Notes: generated by a model from the sequence alone, not told the origin. A stretch of DNA of 28,830 nucleotides from JAZKFP01 sp040386355 (GCA_040386355.1 JAZKFP010000283.1:1-28830), one strand, 5' to 3'. Counted from the first letter of the stretch, positions 7,819 to 15,581 are shown. A program made the numbers and translations.

Positions 7819-9015
7819 TTATTCAAAGGCGTAATCAAAACCTAATGTTACACGCCAAAACTCAATTAATGCAGGATTTTCCAAACCTGACAAACCTACT
7901 TCACTTGATTTAGTATCGTAGAATTCAACATCAATTACTGTTTTCCAATTTTTAACCGGAACAACTAAAGATGTACCGAAGCTAGTAGCATCAAATGCAG
8001 ATAATCGATAATCACTTGAATAAAATCCATCTTCTCGCTCAATCACATGCACTGTATCGTAAAAATTAGCAGCATCTTGCTGGTAACTACGGATATAGTG
8101 CGACCATTGTCCCCAATCAGATGAATAAGCAACTCGAGCTGTGACAGTATGTGATTGAATACCCCAATCGTCATCAAAAAATCGATAATCCAAATGCGTA
8201 GTTAAACCTGTACTCACCCAATGCTTTCTAATTTCAAAAGTTGAAAGTATTGAAGTCCTTTCTTCAGGCCTCTCATCATTTATTGTGGTGAATATTGTAG
8301 GGTCAAGATCAAAATATTGAGTTACTAATTTATAGGGATCGGATAAATACCCTGAGCTATGACTAACTCTACCACCCACTAAAAATCGCGTCGTTGGGTT
8401 AATATCAAACGCGCCGTTTAAAAAAGCGCCAAAACTGTTTTTTGTTTCTTCATTAAAAATTGGATCAATACCTGCCACTGATTCGGGGCTAATTGTATCG
8501 TAAGAGAAATCCAAGCCAAATGAAGTTGATTGCTGTTTTGATTCAGCTTCTAACGTATGATTCCATGAACCAAAAATTGCTAAATAATCATCTTCATTGG
8601 AAGCTCCAATTGAAAAACTATTTGTAAAACGGTCTTCATAGCGTGTCGTACTGAAAGCAAAATCGTATCGAGTATCTTCAATTTTAGAGGGACTTGTAAC
8701 GATCTTTGCTTCATCGCCATCGCGCGTTATAAACCACGGCGACGCACCTGTCATCGCATCGATTGCAAGTCGAGCTGAAATTGTACGGTTAGCATGTAAC
8801 CGTTTCATACCTGCTAATTGCAAAACCTGAATGTCATATCGATCGACATCAGTACCGATAAGATTATCTTCACTTTTTATATTATCTTCTTGATATTGGG
8901 TGGCGCGAAGAGAAAATGTATCGCTATCAGGAATAACCGCAGCTTCCAATCCCCCGGAAAGACCAGGTAAAAGTAAAGCACTGGCTGTGAGTTTTTTTAA
9001 GGCATCTTCTATCAT
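7819..9015 (-). CDS. DUF3570 family outer-membrane beta-barrel-like protein
   Basis: Protein of 398 residues with a short N-terminal hydrophobic segment (ALKKLTASALLLPGLSGGLEA) that probably serves as a signal. It is followed by repeated amphipathic beta strands rich in aromatic and acidic residues, ending in GFDYAFE. Family assignment rests on recall of DUF3570 features, including the block D-x-x-[ST]-GAS-PW, here DAMTGASPW at residues 86-94. That block resembles the motif around the residue flavinylated by ApbE enzymes. The ATG at 9015 follows AGGAAG at good spacing. It lies just downstream of the DUF4266 lipoprotein gene, probably in one transcript, and ends at a strong terminator. Biochemical function is not known. 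Confidence 0.82.
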   Translation of the reverse strand: MIEDALKKLTASALLLPGLSGGLEAAVIPDSDTFSLRATQYQEDNIKSEDNLIGTDVDRYDIQVLQLAGMKRLHANRTISARLAIDAMTGASPWFITRDGDEAKIVTSPSKIEDTRYDFAFSTTRYEDRFTNSFSIGASNEDDYLAIFGSWNHTLEAESKQQSTSFGLDFSYDTISPESVAGIDPIFNEETKNSFGAFLNGAFDINPTTRFLVGGRVSHSSGYLSDPYKLVTQYFDLDPTIFTTINDERPEERTSILSTFEIRKHWVSTGLTTHLDYRFFDDDWGIQSHTVTARVAYSSDWGQWSHYIRSYQQDAANFYDTVHVIEREDGFYSSDYRLSAFDATSFGTSLVVPVKNWKTVIDVEFYDTKSSEVGLSGLENPALIEFWRVTLGFDYAFE

Positions 9016-9070
9016 AAATGCTTCCTAGCTTTTTAAATTTATCCTTGTAATCAATCATATTCTTTATTTT

Positions 9071-9292
9071 TTAATTGCATCCACAGCCACCAGCTCCACT
9101 ACCTGCTTCACCTGTGGAAGCTTCCTTTGCAAAATACACATGTGTATGCAGTTCATGCGTTAATGGATCCATTCGCCATTGCATATCATCACGAGCTAAG
9201 TTCCCTCTTTCCCAAGGCTTAATGGTTGAACAACCAGAAGACCCTAGCAATAACATCATCAAAATAAATGTTCCTAACTTTTGCAAGATCAT
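9071..9292 (-). CDS. DUF4266 family small lipoprotein with C-terminal GGCGCN
   Basis: A 73-residue protein. Residues 1-21 form a lipoprotein signal with lipobox LLGSSGC, so Cys21 should be lipidated. Serine at +2 favours outer-membrane retention. The body carries the family block KPWERGNLAR and HVYFAKEAS, then a Gly/Ala-rich tail ending GGCGCN, whose two cysteines could bind a metal or take part in redox chemistry (inference). The ATG at 9292 has a GAGAG stretch upstream. It is the first gene of a DUF4266-DUF3570 pair, with apbE next. I recall this trio from comparative genomics, often with thioredoxin-like or DUF2271 genes, which are absent here. Confidence 0.85.
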   Translation of the reverse strand: MILQKLGTFILMMLLLGSSGCSTIKPWERGNLARDDMQWRMDPLTHELHTHVYFAKEASTGEAGSGAGGCGCN

Positions 9293-9656
9293 AAAAAAAC
9301 TCTCACGAATTACATCATTTACGGAAATAGTACATTTTTAAAAGCATAGAACATTTAGCTAAAAAAACTTTTTCAACAAAATTTTAATCTTGAAATTTTC
9401 TTATTACTGAAAAATAACTTTGATAATTCTTCTCTTTAAAATGAAGATGGCAATTTTAGAAGCAAATTGCCTTTAAGAATTTACTTAAGCGAAATTACGA
9501 TACTGGCATTTATATCATATGGCATATTAGTGAAAAGAAATTAATTCACAGCGTAATCAATTAGATTTATCAAATGAATCTGCCAGATATATAGCGAACC
9601 AACATAAGTTTTCTCGGGTGAAATATTTCACGAAAAGTGTTTGGTGGGAAAGCACA
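9293..9656. other. Gene-free upstream region of the DUF4266 gene
   Basis: AT-rich sequence with no convincing ORF. It should contain the promoter of the DUF4266-DUF3570 transcript, but I could not single out -35/-10 boxes. The only clear structure is a 14-bp perfect palindrome, GTGAAATATTTCAC, at 9618-9631. Confidence 0.4.
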
Positions 9657-9815
9657 TGCGGGCGAATAATTATTCGCCCCTACGGTAAACTTTAGAGATT
9701 GAGGTATTTTTTAGGAGAGAGGATTGTTGGTAGGGGCGAATAATCATTCGCCCGTGTTGAGCGCTGCCTATTATGGATTGACTATTTGAAACGTGTTTTA
9801 GGAAATCCCATCTGC
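9657..9815 (-). repeat. REPIN-like doublet element, copy B (inverted)
   Basis: Reverse-complement copy of the elements at 6459 and 25121. Palindromes lie at 9659-9683 and 9730-9754, with a 46-bp spacer. The shared flank runs to 9815 and contains, on the minus strand, GATTTCCTAAAACAC and GGCAGCGCTCAACAC. It sits between the end of the kinase-like gene and the DUF4266 promoter region. The rest of 9816-9926 has no recognisable feature. Confidence 0.75.
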
Positions 9816-9926
9816 ATTTAGTATTATGTGTCATTTTCTAATGAAAGAAATTTTAACGAGGAATTCCGCATAAAATATTATTAACATTCAAAAATTAATC
9901 TATTTTCAAAATTTTTTATCGTCTAT

Positions 9927-11297
9927 TTAAGTATGATTCATCAACATCTCAGCAATATCATGCATCATTTCTACATAAGCTTGTTGCAAAGGCGCATTAT
10001 CAATTTTTTTTAGCTCAGTATTGAGAGTACCAATTTGTAGATTATCATTTAAACGCTCTGCAAATTCTTGAGCAAACTGTCGAACAGACGTAATAAATTG
10101 GCTGGCATCAATATCAGGACAATGAGAAAACTTTCGTAAACTATCTGCTAAATATTTATCTATTTTATTTTCATAGAATTCAATCTTTGAGGAATTTTCT
10201 TGCTTTTTCGTTTTAAAATGGAAGAAATTCTTTATTTTAGAATTATCATTTTTTGTATTTTTAGAAACATCACGCTTTTCAATACTTAGATTGTCATATT
10301 TATCTATCTTGTCTTTTAAATATTGCAAAGAATCTGATGCATTTTCTTCAGCGTCGTGCGGTGTTAAATTACTTGAATTGTCAATGCAGGATAATTGATT
10401 GTCAGGAGTAAACATGAGGTTGCCCACATTATTTGTGTCAAATCGGTCTCCATTACCTACCATGACATCTAACACGAAAACTTTTGCTAACTGGAGTTGG
10501 ATTTCTGGCATAGTGAAAAATTCTGTAATACCCCTCTTTTCAGATAAAGACTCCCCCTCAACTTTTTCCATAATAAGCCATGCAATAGGTCCATCTGTTC
10601 TTGGTCCTCGAGCCGGCATGTTAGAAACATCATCAATATCTTGAATTAATTCTTCAATAGCTTCCTGATTGGGACTTTGTAAAAGTTCATTCCTCAACTC
10701 AAGATGATCCGCTGACTCTACTTTTGGATTTGGGATTTTTGCGAAGTTGGCTAAAGCGAAAAATCGTTGCGCATTTTGAATTACAGTTCTGGATTCTGGT
10801 TTAATTGCTAAATTTGCGCCATTTAGAAGAATAACTCCTTTCCGACCCGTATCGTATCTTTTATATCCATTTGGAGGTAATTTGTGCTCAACGTCAGTGG
10901 TATTTTTAACTCTACTTTTTAAAGAAGGTTCTGAAGAGGATTTCGGAGAAGTTAAATCTGCGTCGTTCGGAAAATGTGTAGGGGTTACAGATTCTGATGC
11001 AGCCGATAAACGTGGTTGAGCTGAAATATTCTCAGATTCTATATGGATAAGTAAATTCGAATTATTAGCATTGGAGCGTATGGTATTATTTCGTACAGGA
11101 TCAAAAATCTCAGTCGGTCCTTGCCTTGGTACTATACGACTTAATATTGAACCCGCTCGACTTCGAACTTGACTCGGAAATGCTGCAAGGGAATTAAAAA
11201 CGTTTGGAATTCGAATATTCATACTACTTCTACTCTTAATCAATGATTGAAATTTCCATGCACAATCGTAGTCAGGATGATCTACGTTAAATCGCAT
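9927..11297 (-). CDS. Kinase-like protein with actin-fragmin-kinase-type catalytic core; candidate effector
   Basis: A 456-residue protein with an unusual eukaryote-like kinase signature. Residues 1-140 are low in hydrophobicity and Ser/Asn-rich. Residues 150-310 contain features of the actin-fragmin kinase / PI3K-like fold: a Gly-rich strand (RKGVILLNG), then LAIKP with the candidate ATP lysine K166. There is a hinge-like WLIMEKVEGESL, a catalytic loop GNGDRFDTNNVGNLMF with D284, and a metal-binding CIDN (D306). A Lys/Asn-rich helical tail follows. No signal peptide or membrane segment is seen. A second ATG at residue 26 (11222) has AGAAG upstream and may be the true start. It is divergent from the F-box gene. 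Kinase fold is fairly likely; substrate and secretion are inference. Confidence 0.6.
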   Translation of the reverse strand: MRFNVDHPDYDCAWKFQSLIKSRSSMNIRIPNVFNSLAAFPSQVRSRAGSILSRIVPRQGPTEIFDPVRNNTIRSNANNSNLLIHIESENISAQPRLSAASESVTPTHFPNDADLTSPKSSSEPSLKSRVKNTTDVEHKLPPNGYKRYDTGRKGVILLNGANLAIKPESRTVIQNAQRFFALANFAKIPNPKVESADHLELRNELLQSPNQEAIEELIQDIDDVSNMPARGPRTDGPIAWLIMEKVEGESLSEKRGITEFFTMPEIQLQLAKVFVLDVMVGNGDRFDTNNVGNLMFTPDNQLSCIDNSSNLTPHDAEENASDSLQYLKDKIDKYDNLSIEKRDVSKNTKNDNSKIKNFFHFKTKKQENSSKIEFYENKIDKYLADSLRKFSHCPDIDASQFITSVRQFAQEFAERLNDNLQIGTLNTELKKIDNAPLQQAYVEMMHDIAEMLMNHT

Positions 11298-11504
11298 GAA
11301 GTCTTTTTGTTATAGGTATCATTTATTTGGATTATTCTTAAACCTATCTAGTTTTACAATAGTAAATTCGATATATTTCACACTATTTTGAGCAATCTCT
11401 TACTAGATTCCCTTTTTACATTCCCTTTCTTAATTAACATTATCTGAGATACGTTTTTTTATAGCACTATCTCATGATTTCCGATTTTACGGTGGACTTG
11501 ATAT

Positions 11505-12296
11505 ATGTGGATATTAGATACCAAAACCTTCAGCACCCATATTTCGAAGAAGCCCAAACAACTTGCTGTCACTCCACATTTAGAACTGTTCTGTGCCACA
11601 CCAGTTTTTAAAAAAAGTCAGTCGTCTTTGATACAACATGGCTTGCGAACAATGCGTATAGCATTGGTAAAAAAATCAATTTTTCTGTTAAAACCGCCTA
11701 TTTCTAATTGCTCTAAACAGGCTTTAAGTATTCCTGCCCTTCAACCTTTAATGACTTTCCCTACAAAACCATTACGCACATCCCATGAGATGACCTTTGA
11801 ATTACTGGAAAGTTTTTTAAATGCGAAAGATCTGTCTGCGCTCGCTACAACAAGTCATTTAGGTGAAAGGATACGTTTACAAAGAATAAAAAATAATTGG
11901 CTTAACTTTCTAAATCAGAACACTGTGAAATTAGAAAAGATTCGTCAATGGTTATGCGAAAACATCAGTGAAAATTCAGAAATGATTTCGGAAGAATTAG
12001 TAATTCATTGGTTAAATTTAGCTATCAAAAGAACTCCTTCATCAAAAGAAAATCTTACTAAAGCAATTGCCAACGTACCTATCGTGACTACCTTGCTGCG
12101 TATTTTACACAACGATTTCTCTATACCTACTCATAAATTAGTACAACTTGAAATTACACCTAACCTTTTAAATAATGAAATAGTACTAAAGCATTTTCGA
12201 TCTTTTCAATTAAATGACAGCAAAGATACAAAGCATTCAGATAATTGTGATTTTTTAAATAATTTTTATAAACTTAACATTCTTAAAAAGAGTTAA
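11505..12296 (+). CDS. F-box-like domain protein; candidate host-interaction protein
   Basis: A 263-residue protein. Residues 95-137 match the F-box pattern: a hydrophobic start (EMTFELLESFL), the AKDLSALATTSHLGERI core, then NNWLNFL at the place of the usual LWxxL. In eukaryotes and in effectors of intracellular bacteria such domains bind Skp1 and recruit a ubiquitin ligase. The C-terminal part is helical without a recognised substrate-binding repeat. The basic N-terminal ~90 residues match nothing I know. ATG at 11505 is preceded by GGTGGA about 10 bp upstream. It is divergent from the kinase-like gene and convergent with the LRR gene. F-box identity is moderately supported; the rest is unknown. 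Confidence 0.6.
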   Translation: MWILDTKTFSTHISKKPKQLAVTPHLELFCATPVFKKSQSSLIQHGLRTMRIALVKKSIFLLKPPISNCSKQALSIPALQPLMTFPTKPLRTSHEMTFELLESFLNAKDLSALATTSHLGERIRLQRIKNNWLNFLNQNTVKLEKIRQWLCENISENSEMISEELVIHWLNLAIKRTPSSKENLTKAIANVPIVTTLLRILHNDFSIPTHKLVQLEITPNLLNNEIVLKHFRSFQLNDSKDTKHSDNCDFLNNFYKLNILKKS

Positions 12297-12386
12297 ATTT
12301 TAGATGCATGCTCGCACGTAAAATATCTTTACTGACAAGTCTGCAACTTAAAAAAAATAGTAACTATCATTTTTTATTTGAAAAAA

Positions 12387-14069
12387 TTATCTTGGTAAGG
12401 AAGCAGTATTAGGCTCATTTACTACCGGCAAATACTGAAGCACTTCTTCGAAATCAGCTTCCCGATTTAAAAGATCATCTAAGGTAATTCCAGCAATGGT
12501 TGGCCATTGGCTAAATTCTTCTCGAATAGAGTTCGTCACAGAATGTTGAATGTGTTGCCAAATAGGCATAGTTAATAATCTATCATTTTCTTGTAATTCT
12601 TGATAAACCACATTACCACTCTCAGGATCACTACATAAAGTTTTAATATGATTTCTTATCGTCGCATACAAACTTAGAGTAAATGTTTTTTTTGTAATCA
12701 TGTGAGATTCCATGCCCTGCACTACAGAGACAAGCTTTTCAGAAATCTTATTAAATGTTCCACTTGCGCAAATAGTGCGCGCAGCATTTCCATCATCCAT
12801 TATAGAGTTGCCTTCACCCAAGTTATATCCACGACTAATTTCATACAATGCATCAATCAATACCTGCTTAGCTTCTTCGACGCTCACATGAATTTCTCTT
12901 TGTTCAAAATCATGAATCGCAACCCAGGCTAAGACTAAAAACCTTTTTACACTGATATTTGAGGAGGCGTCGATATGATTAAGATGATGAGGGATATTCA
13001 TCCAGTCTTGAGCGATCTGATTCTTATACGCTTGATTTGCTTGGCCAGCTTGAATCATCGGTTCGGTAACGGGTAATGTGTGCACCCAATCGTAAATAGC
13101 AATCCATTCACTCTCTACACTAACCAACGGATTTCTATTATTAAGCAGTACAGCATTTTGAGATGCACACGCATGAATGCTTGCAGTGTGCGTATTTTGT
13201 TGTGCATTCAAACCTTGATTACGAAGATGTAGCGGACGTACATCGATATGAATTTCATTTCTGTTTTGTAAAGGCTGTGGAATATTTATCCAACCCATGC
13301 CTGTCTGGCGAATAATCAAACTACGAAGCTGTTGCAGCCGTGCAATAAATCCCCATTGACCTCTACTAAAATGCAAATCGGGATTATTTCCGCAAATTAA
13401 AAATTGCAAATGTGAACAGCCGTTTAAATGTAAGGTCGTTAATAAATTAAATTTACAATCGAGTATTTTTATTGCAGGGCAACTTTCTAGATCAAGCGTC
13501 ACTAATTTATTATATTGGCAATTTAATTCTTTTAAAGCAGAACATCCATTTAGATTAATCGAAGTTAATTCATTGTCATTACACAAAATCTTTTGCAATG
13601 CAGGGCATTGATTGATGTTAATTGAAGTTAACCAATTACTATGGCAAGTCAACGATTGCAGAGTAGAGAACCCTTCTAAAGTTAGCGATTCCAATTTATT
13701 ACAACTGCAAATTAACTCTTTTAATGACGTGCAATGTTTCAAAATATTAGGCAATGAGCTCAAGCCTAAATGATTTAAATCCAGCACTTGTCGATTGTTA
13801 ATAATACAATCCATAATTCGTTCGCTGGCTGTTGATCGACCTGCTTGCTCATCTTCCGGCGCAGCATCGACCCAGTTTTGTAATTCGGTTTGCCAACTTA
13901 GTTGCGTCAACGGTGACGCACTAACACTTCTAAGACCTTGATTGACTATAGAATTCGCTAAGCTAGGTGTAGGCAGCTCAGGAATAATCTCATTTAAAAC
14001 GCCTTCGCGACGCGTTGGAATTTCGTCAGGCTGATTATTTAACGGAGTATTGTGGGTGGGTTGAACCAT
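12387..14069 (-). CDS. Leucine-rich-repeat protein with IpaH/SspH-like linker; candidate effector
   Basis: A 560-residue protein without a signal peptide. Residues 59-107 (LQNWVDAAPEDEQAGR, then MDCIINN, then LDLNHLGLSSLP) resemble the segment that precedes the repeats in IpaH/SspH/SlrP-type effectors. About six 21-residue repeats follow (roughly 116-232) on the pattern LxxLxCxxNxLTxLxLxxC. Residues 235-560 form a large, probably helical C-terminal region that I cannot assign. It has no cysteine-containing motif in the position expected for a NEL ubiquitin ligase. ATG at 14069; the ribosome binding site is weak. The neighbours, F-box and kinase-like genes, support a host-directed role. Confidence 0.65.
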   Translation of the reverse strand: MVQPTHNTPLNNQPDEIPTRREGVLNEIIPELPTPSLANSIVNQGLRSVSASPLTQLSWQTELQNWVDAAPEDEQAGRSTASERIMDCIINNRQVLDLNHLGLSSLPNILKHCTSLKELICSCNKLESLTLEGFSTLQSLTCHSNWLTSININQCPALQKILCNDNELTSINLNGCSALKELNCQYNKLVTLDLESCPAIKILDCKFNLLTTLHLNGCSHLQFLICGNNPDLHFSRGQWGFIARLQQLRSLIIRQTGMGWINIPQPLQNRNEIHIDVRPLHLRNQGLNAQQNTHTASIHACASQNAVLLNNRNPLVSVESEWIAIYDWVHTLPVTEPMIQAGQANQAYKNQIAQDWMNIPHHLNHIDASSNISVKRFLVLAWVAIHDFEQREIHVSVEEAKQVLIDALYEISRGYNLGEGNSIMDDGNAARTICASGTFNKISEKLVSVVQGMESHMITKKTFTLSLYATIRNHIKTLCSDPESGNVVYQELQENDRLLTMPIWQHIQHSVTNSIREEFSQWPTIAGITLDDLLNREADFEEVLQYLPVVNEPNTASLPR

Positions 14070-14475
14070 AATGAAAACTCAAGAGCATACAAAAGACTGT
14101 CCTTGAAGAAATTTCGGTAGGCATTCTTTGCTCTAAAGGCTGATTACAACAGCGCCTCAAAAATATCAGAAAAATCCGATCTATACAGAATTATTTACAG
14201 CACTGAATTGCTTTAAAGACCTTTTTTTGGGAAGGTTTTACGTATGCCTGGCTGGAAGATCTTTGTTAAATGGTTAGGCAGTGTGTAATTTCTTCTTCTA
14301 CAAATCCGCTGTTCAATACCCATAAAAATGATCCGTTATTTTTATAAATATTTCTAAAACATTATATTTTTTAAAATCTTAATGAGTAATTATTGAAATT
14401 TTCGTCCTTTTTGTAAGCAATTTAATCATCTGCCTTTTAACTTGGCTCATCGCTAAGTACTTTGTCTCTTTGACC
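14070..14475. other. Gene-free region upstream of the LRR gene and abiEi
   Basis: AT-rich divergent intergenic sequence that must hold the LRR-gene promoter. I see no ORF I would defend. A 14-codon frame at 14244-14288 has GGAAGG before its ATG but no other support. No repeat shared with the other gaps was found. Confidence 0.35.
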
Positions 14476-14511
14476 TTACAGAAAGTATAAATTTAGTTAT
14501 CTTTTCTGTTA
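14476..14511. promoter_or_regulatory. Upstream operator-like inverted repeat of abiEi (imperfect)
   Basis: Half-sites TTACAGAAAGTATAA and TTATCTTTTCTGTTA form an inverted repeat with 12 of 15 matching positions. The half-site is the same as in the perfect palindrome 16 bp downstream, giving four half-sites in tandem before the antitoxin gene. Confidence 0.65.
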
Positions 14512-14527
14512 AGCCAAAATACTCCTG

Positions 14528-14565
14528 TTTACAGAAAGGATAATTTTAATTATCCTTTCTGTAAA
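14528..14565. promoter_or_regulatory. Downstream operator-like palindrome of abiEi (perfect, 18-bp arms)
   Basis: Arms 14528-14545 and 14548-14565 are exact reverse complements (TTTACAGAAAGGATAATT) around TT. It ends 17 bp before the abiEi ATG. AbiEi antitoxins are known to repress their own promoters by binding two inverted repeats cooperatively, and this arrangement matches that. Confidence 0.75.
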
Positions 14566-14582
14566 TCTTGGAACAATGATCT

Positions 14583-15158
14583 ATGAAGCAAAAATTTTTA
14601 ATCGATCGTCTTGAATTACTTGCCAATAATGGCATATATGTCTTTTCAACAAAAATGTTGGAAAGTTATTTGCTTGAACCTTCTCAAATTTCATTTAAGA
14701 AAACCCTTAAGAGAGCTATTCAAAGCGAAATATTAGAGCATCCTTGTCGTGGCGTTTATATTCTGCGCAAAAATTTCAAAACTTACGCGTATAAATTAGA
14801 AGCTATCGCTGCAACCTTACGTGCCGGACATTATTCATACGTGAGTCTTGAAAGTGCTTTATCCGAATACAGCATAATTAGTCAGATGACTCTTAATCAT
14901 TTAACGGTTATGACAACCGGAAGAAGTCAAACCTATAAAACGAATTACGGAATTATTGAATTCACACATACCTTTCGGGATGAATTCGATATTTTAAAAA
15001 ACACCGTACAACAACAAGGTCGACCGTTGCGCATTGCATTACCAGAATTTGCCTACACGGATCTAAAACGAGTTAAACGTAATTTAGAAATGGTTGATAT
15101 AAATGTATTAAAGGACATTGTGAATGAAAAAAATATCTCTATCAGAACGAGTAGATAG
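14583..15158 (+). CDS. abiEi: AbiEi-family antitoxin / transcriptional regulator
   Basis: A 191-residue protein with the layout of AbiEi, the antitoxin of the type IV AbiE system. It has an N-terminal winged-helix segment (residues ~1-65, ending HPCRGVYILR), then the AbiEi C-terminal region (YVSLESALSEY, LTVMTTGRS, YGIIEFTHTF, PLRIALPEFAYTDLKRV). In the intact system it represses its own operon and counteracts the nucleotidyltransferase toxin AbiEii. Two tandem palindromes lie directly upstream. The toxin gene begins at 15124, overlapping the antitoxin by 35 bases as is usual, but is cut off after 39 codons. The antitoxin itself looks intact, so it may survive as a stand-alone regulator or as protection against related toxins (inference). 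Confidence 0.85.
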   Translation: MKQKFLIDRLELLANNGIYVFSTKMLESYLLEPSQISFKKTLKRAIQSEILEHPCRGVYILRKNFKTYAYKLEAIAATLRAGHYSYVSLESALSEYSIISQMTLNHLTVMTTGRSQTYKTNYGIIEFTHTFRDEFDILKNTVQQQGRPLRIALPEFAYTDLKRVKRNLEMVDINVLKDIVNEKNISIRTSR

Positions 15159-15243
15159 GATTATTGCGAGTAATCCAGGTTTATTGAGTATAAAAGCAGT
15201 GATTGAAAAGGAACAGATTCATTCCGATATTTTTAAAAATTGA
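15124..15243 (+). pseudogene. Truncated AbiEii toxin remnant (first 39 residues)
   Basis: Starts MKKISLSERVDRIIASNPGL and continues to HSDIFKN before a TGA. This matches the N-terminal region expected of AbiEii-type nucleotidyltransferase toxins. The nucleotidyltransferase core (the GGT motif and acidic residues), which should follow within about 20 residues, is absent in all frames of the next 80 bases. It overlaps the end of abiEi in the normal operon arrangement. Toxin activity must be lost. Confidence 0.7.
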
Positions 15244-15321
15244 ATCAATTAATATGTTTCCACAATAAATTTTTTCTTAAAAAAAAAGATCTAAATTAAG
15301 TAAAGAATACAAATACTAGGC

Positions 15322-15375
15322 TCATCTCTTGAAAAATCTTTTGTATTTCTTGTTATTAATAAGAGCCTTCACCAT
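15322..15375 (-). pseudogene. Truncated PIN-type (VapC-like) toxin remnant
   Basis: Begins with ATG overlapping the antitoxin stop (GAATGGTGA), reads MVKAL, then diverges to INNKKYKRFFKR and a stop. MVKALFDTNILIDYL is the usual start of the PIN toxin paired with this type of RHH antitoxin, as I recall the family. The remaining ~120 residues are missing. Identification rests on five residues plus the operon overlap, and is supported by the second remnant at 16568-16603, which extends the similarity. Confidence 0.5.
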
Positions 15376-15581
15376 TCTGAACGCATCCGTTCTTGATAAA
15401 CTAAACCATCAACCGGATGCTCTTTCCAAAGTCCAAAAGCGTCATCGGATTTAGACTTTTTTTGTTCAAGATAACTAGCAATTGCTTGTCTAATAGCTTC
15501 TGAGCAAGACAGATTCTCTGCTTGGCAAATAACCGTTAACTCCTTGATTTGATTATCCGGAATATCGATAAGAGTTCGCAT
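15369..15581 (-). CDS. Ribbon-helix-helix (CopG/VapB-like) antitoxin, toxin lost
   Basis: A 70-residue protein: a MRTLIDIPD strand, then two helices (DNQIKELTVICQAENL and SEAIRQAIASYLEQKK) as in RHH DNA-binding antitoxins, then a toxin-binding tail (DAFGLWKEHPVDGLVYQERM, SEW). The start is decided by a strong GGAGG placed 5 bp before the ATG at 15581. The frame stays open upstream to 15629 but without such a site. The upstream bases 15592-15617 contain repeated TATATGT and a GCATATGC palindrome that may be its operator. The toxin gene that should overlap the stop is only a stub. It is convergent with abiEi. Confidence 0.8.
   Translation of the reverse strand: MRTLIDIPDNQIKELTVICQAENLSCSEAIRQAIASYLEQKKSKSDDAFGLWKEHPVDGLVYQERMRSEW

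Noticed and set aside
9075..9341. Plus-strand frame opposite the DUF4266 lipoprotein
   Set aside because: The minus-strand gene has a lipobox, the family blocks and operon context. The plus frame is Pro/Ser-rich shadow sequence.
12387..14069. The LRR protein as an IpaH-type (NEL) E3 ubiquitin ligase
   Set aside because: The pre-repeat linker is similar, but the C-terminal region lacks the NEL active-site cysteine context. The one C-x-D (CSD) lies far too near the C-terminus and lacks the following conserved residues.
14244..14288. 14-codon leader peptide with GGAAGG before its ATG
   Set aside because: No attenuator-like structure or amino-acid codon run, and no related gene immediately downstream. 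Chance occurrence is likely.
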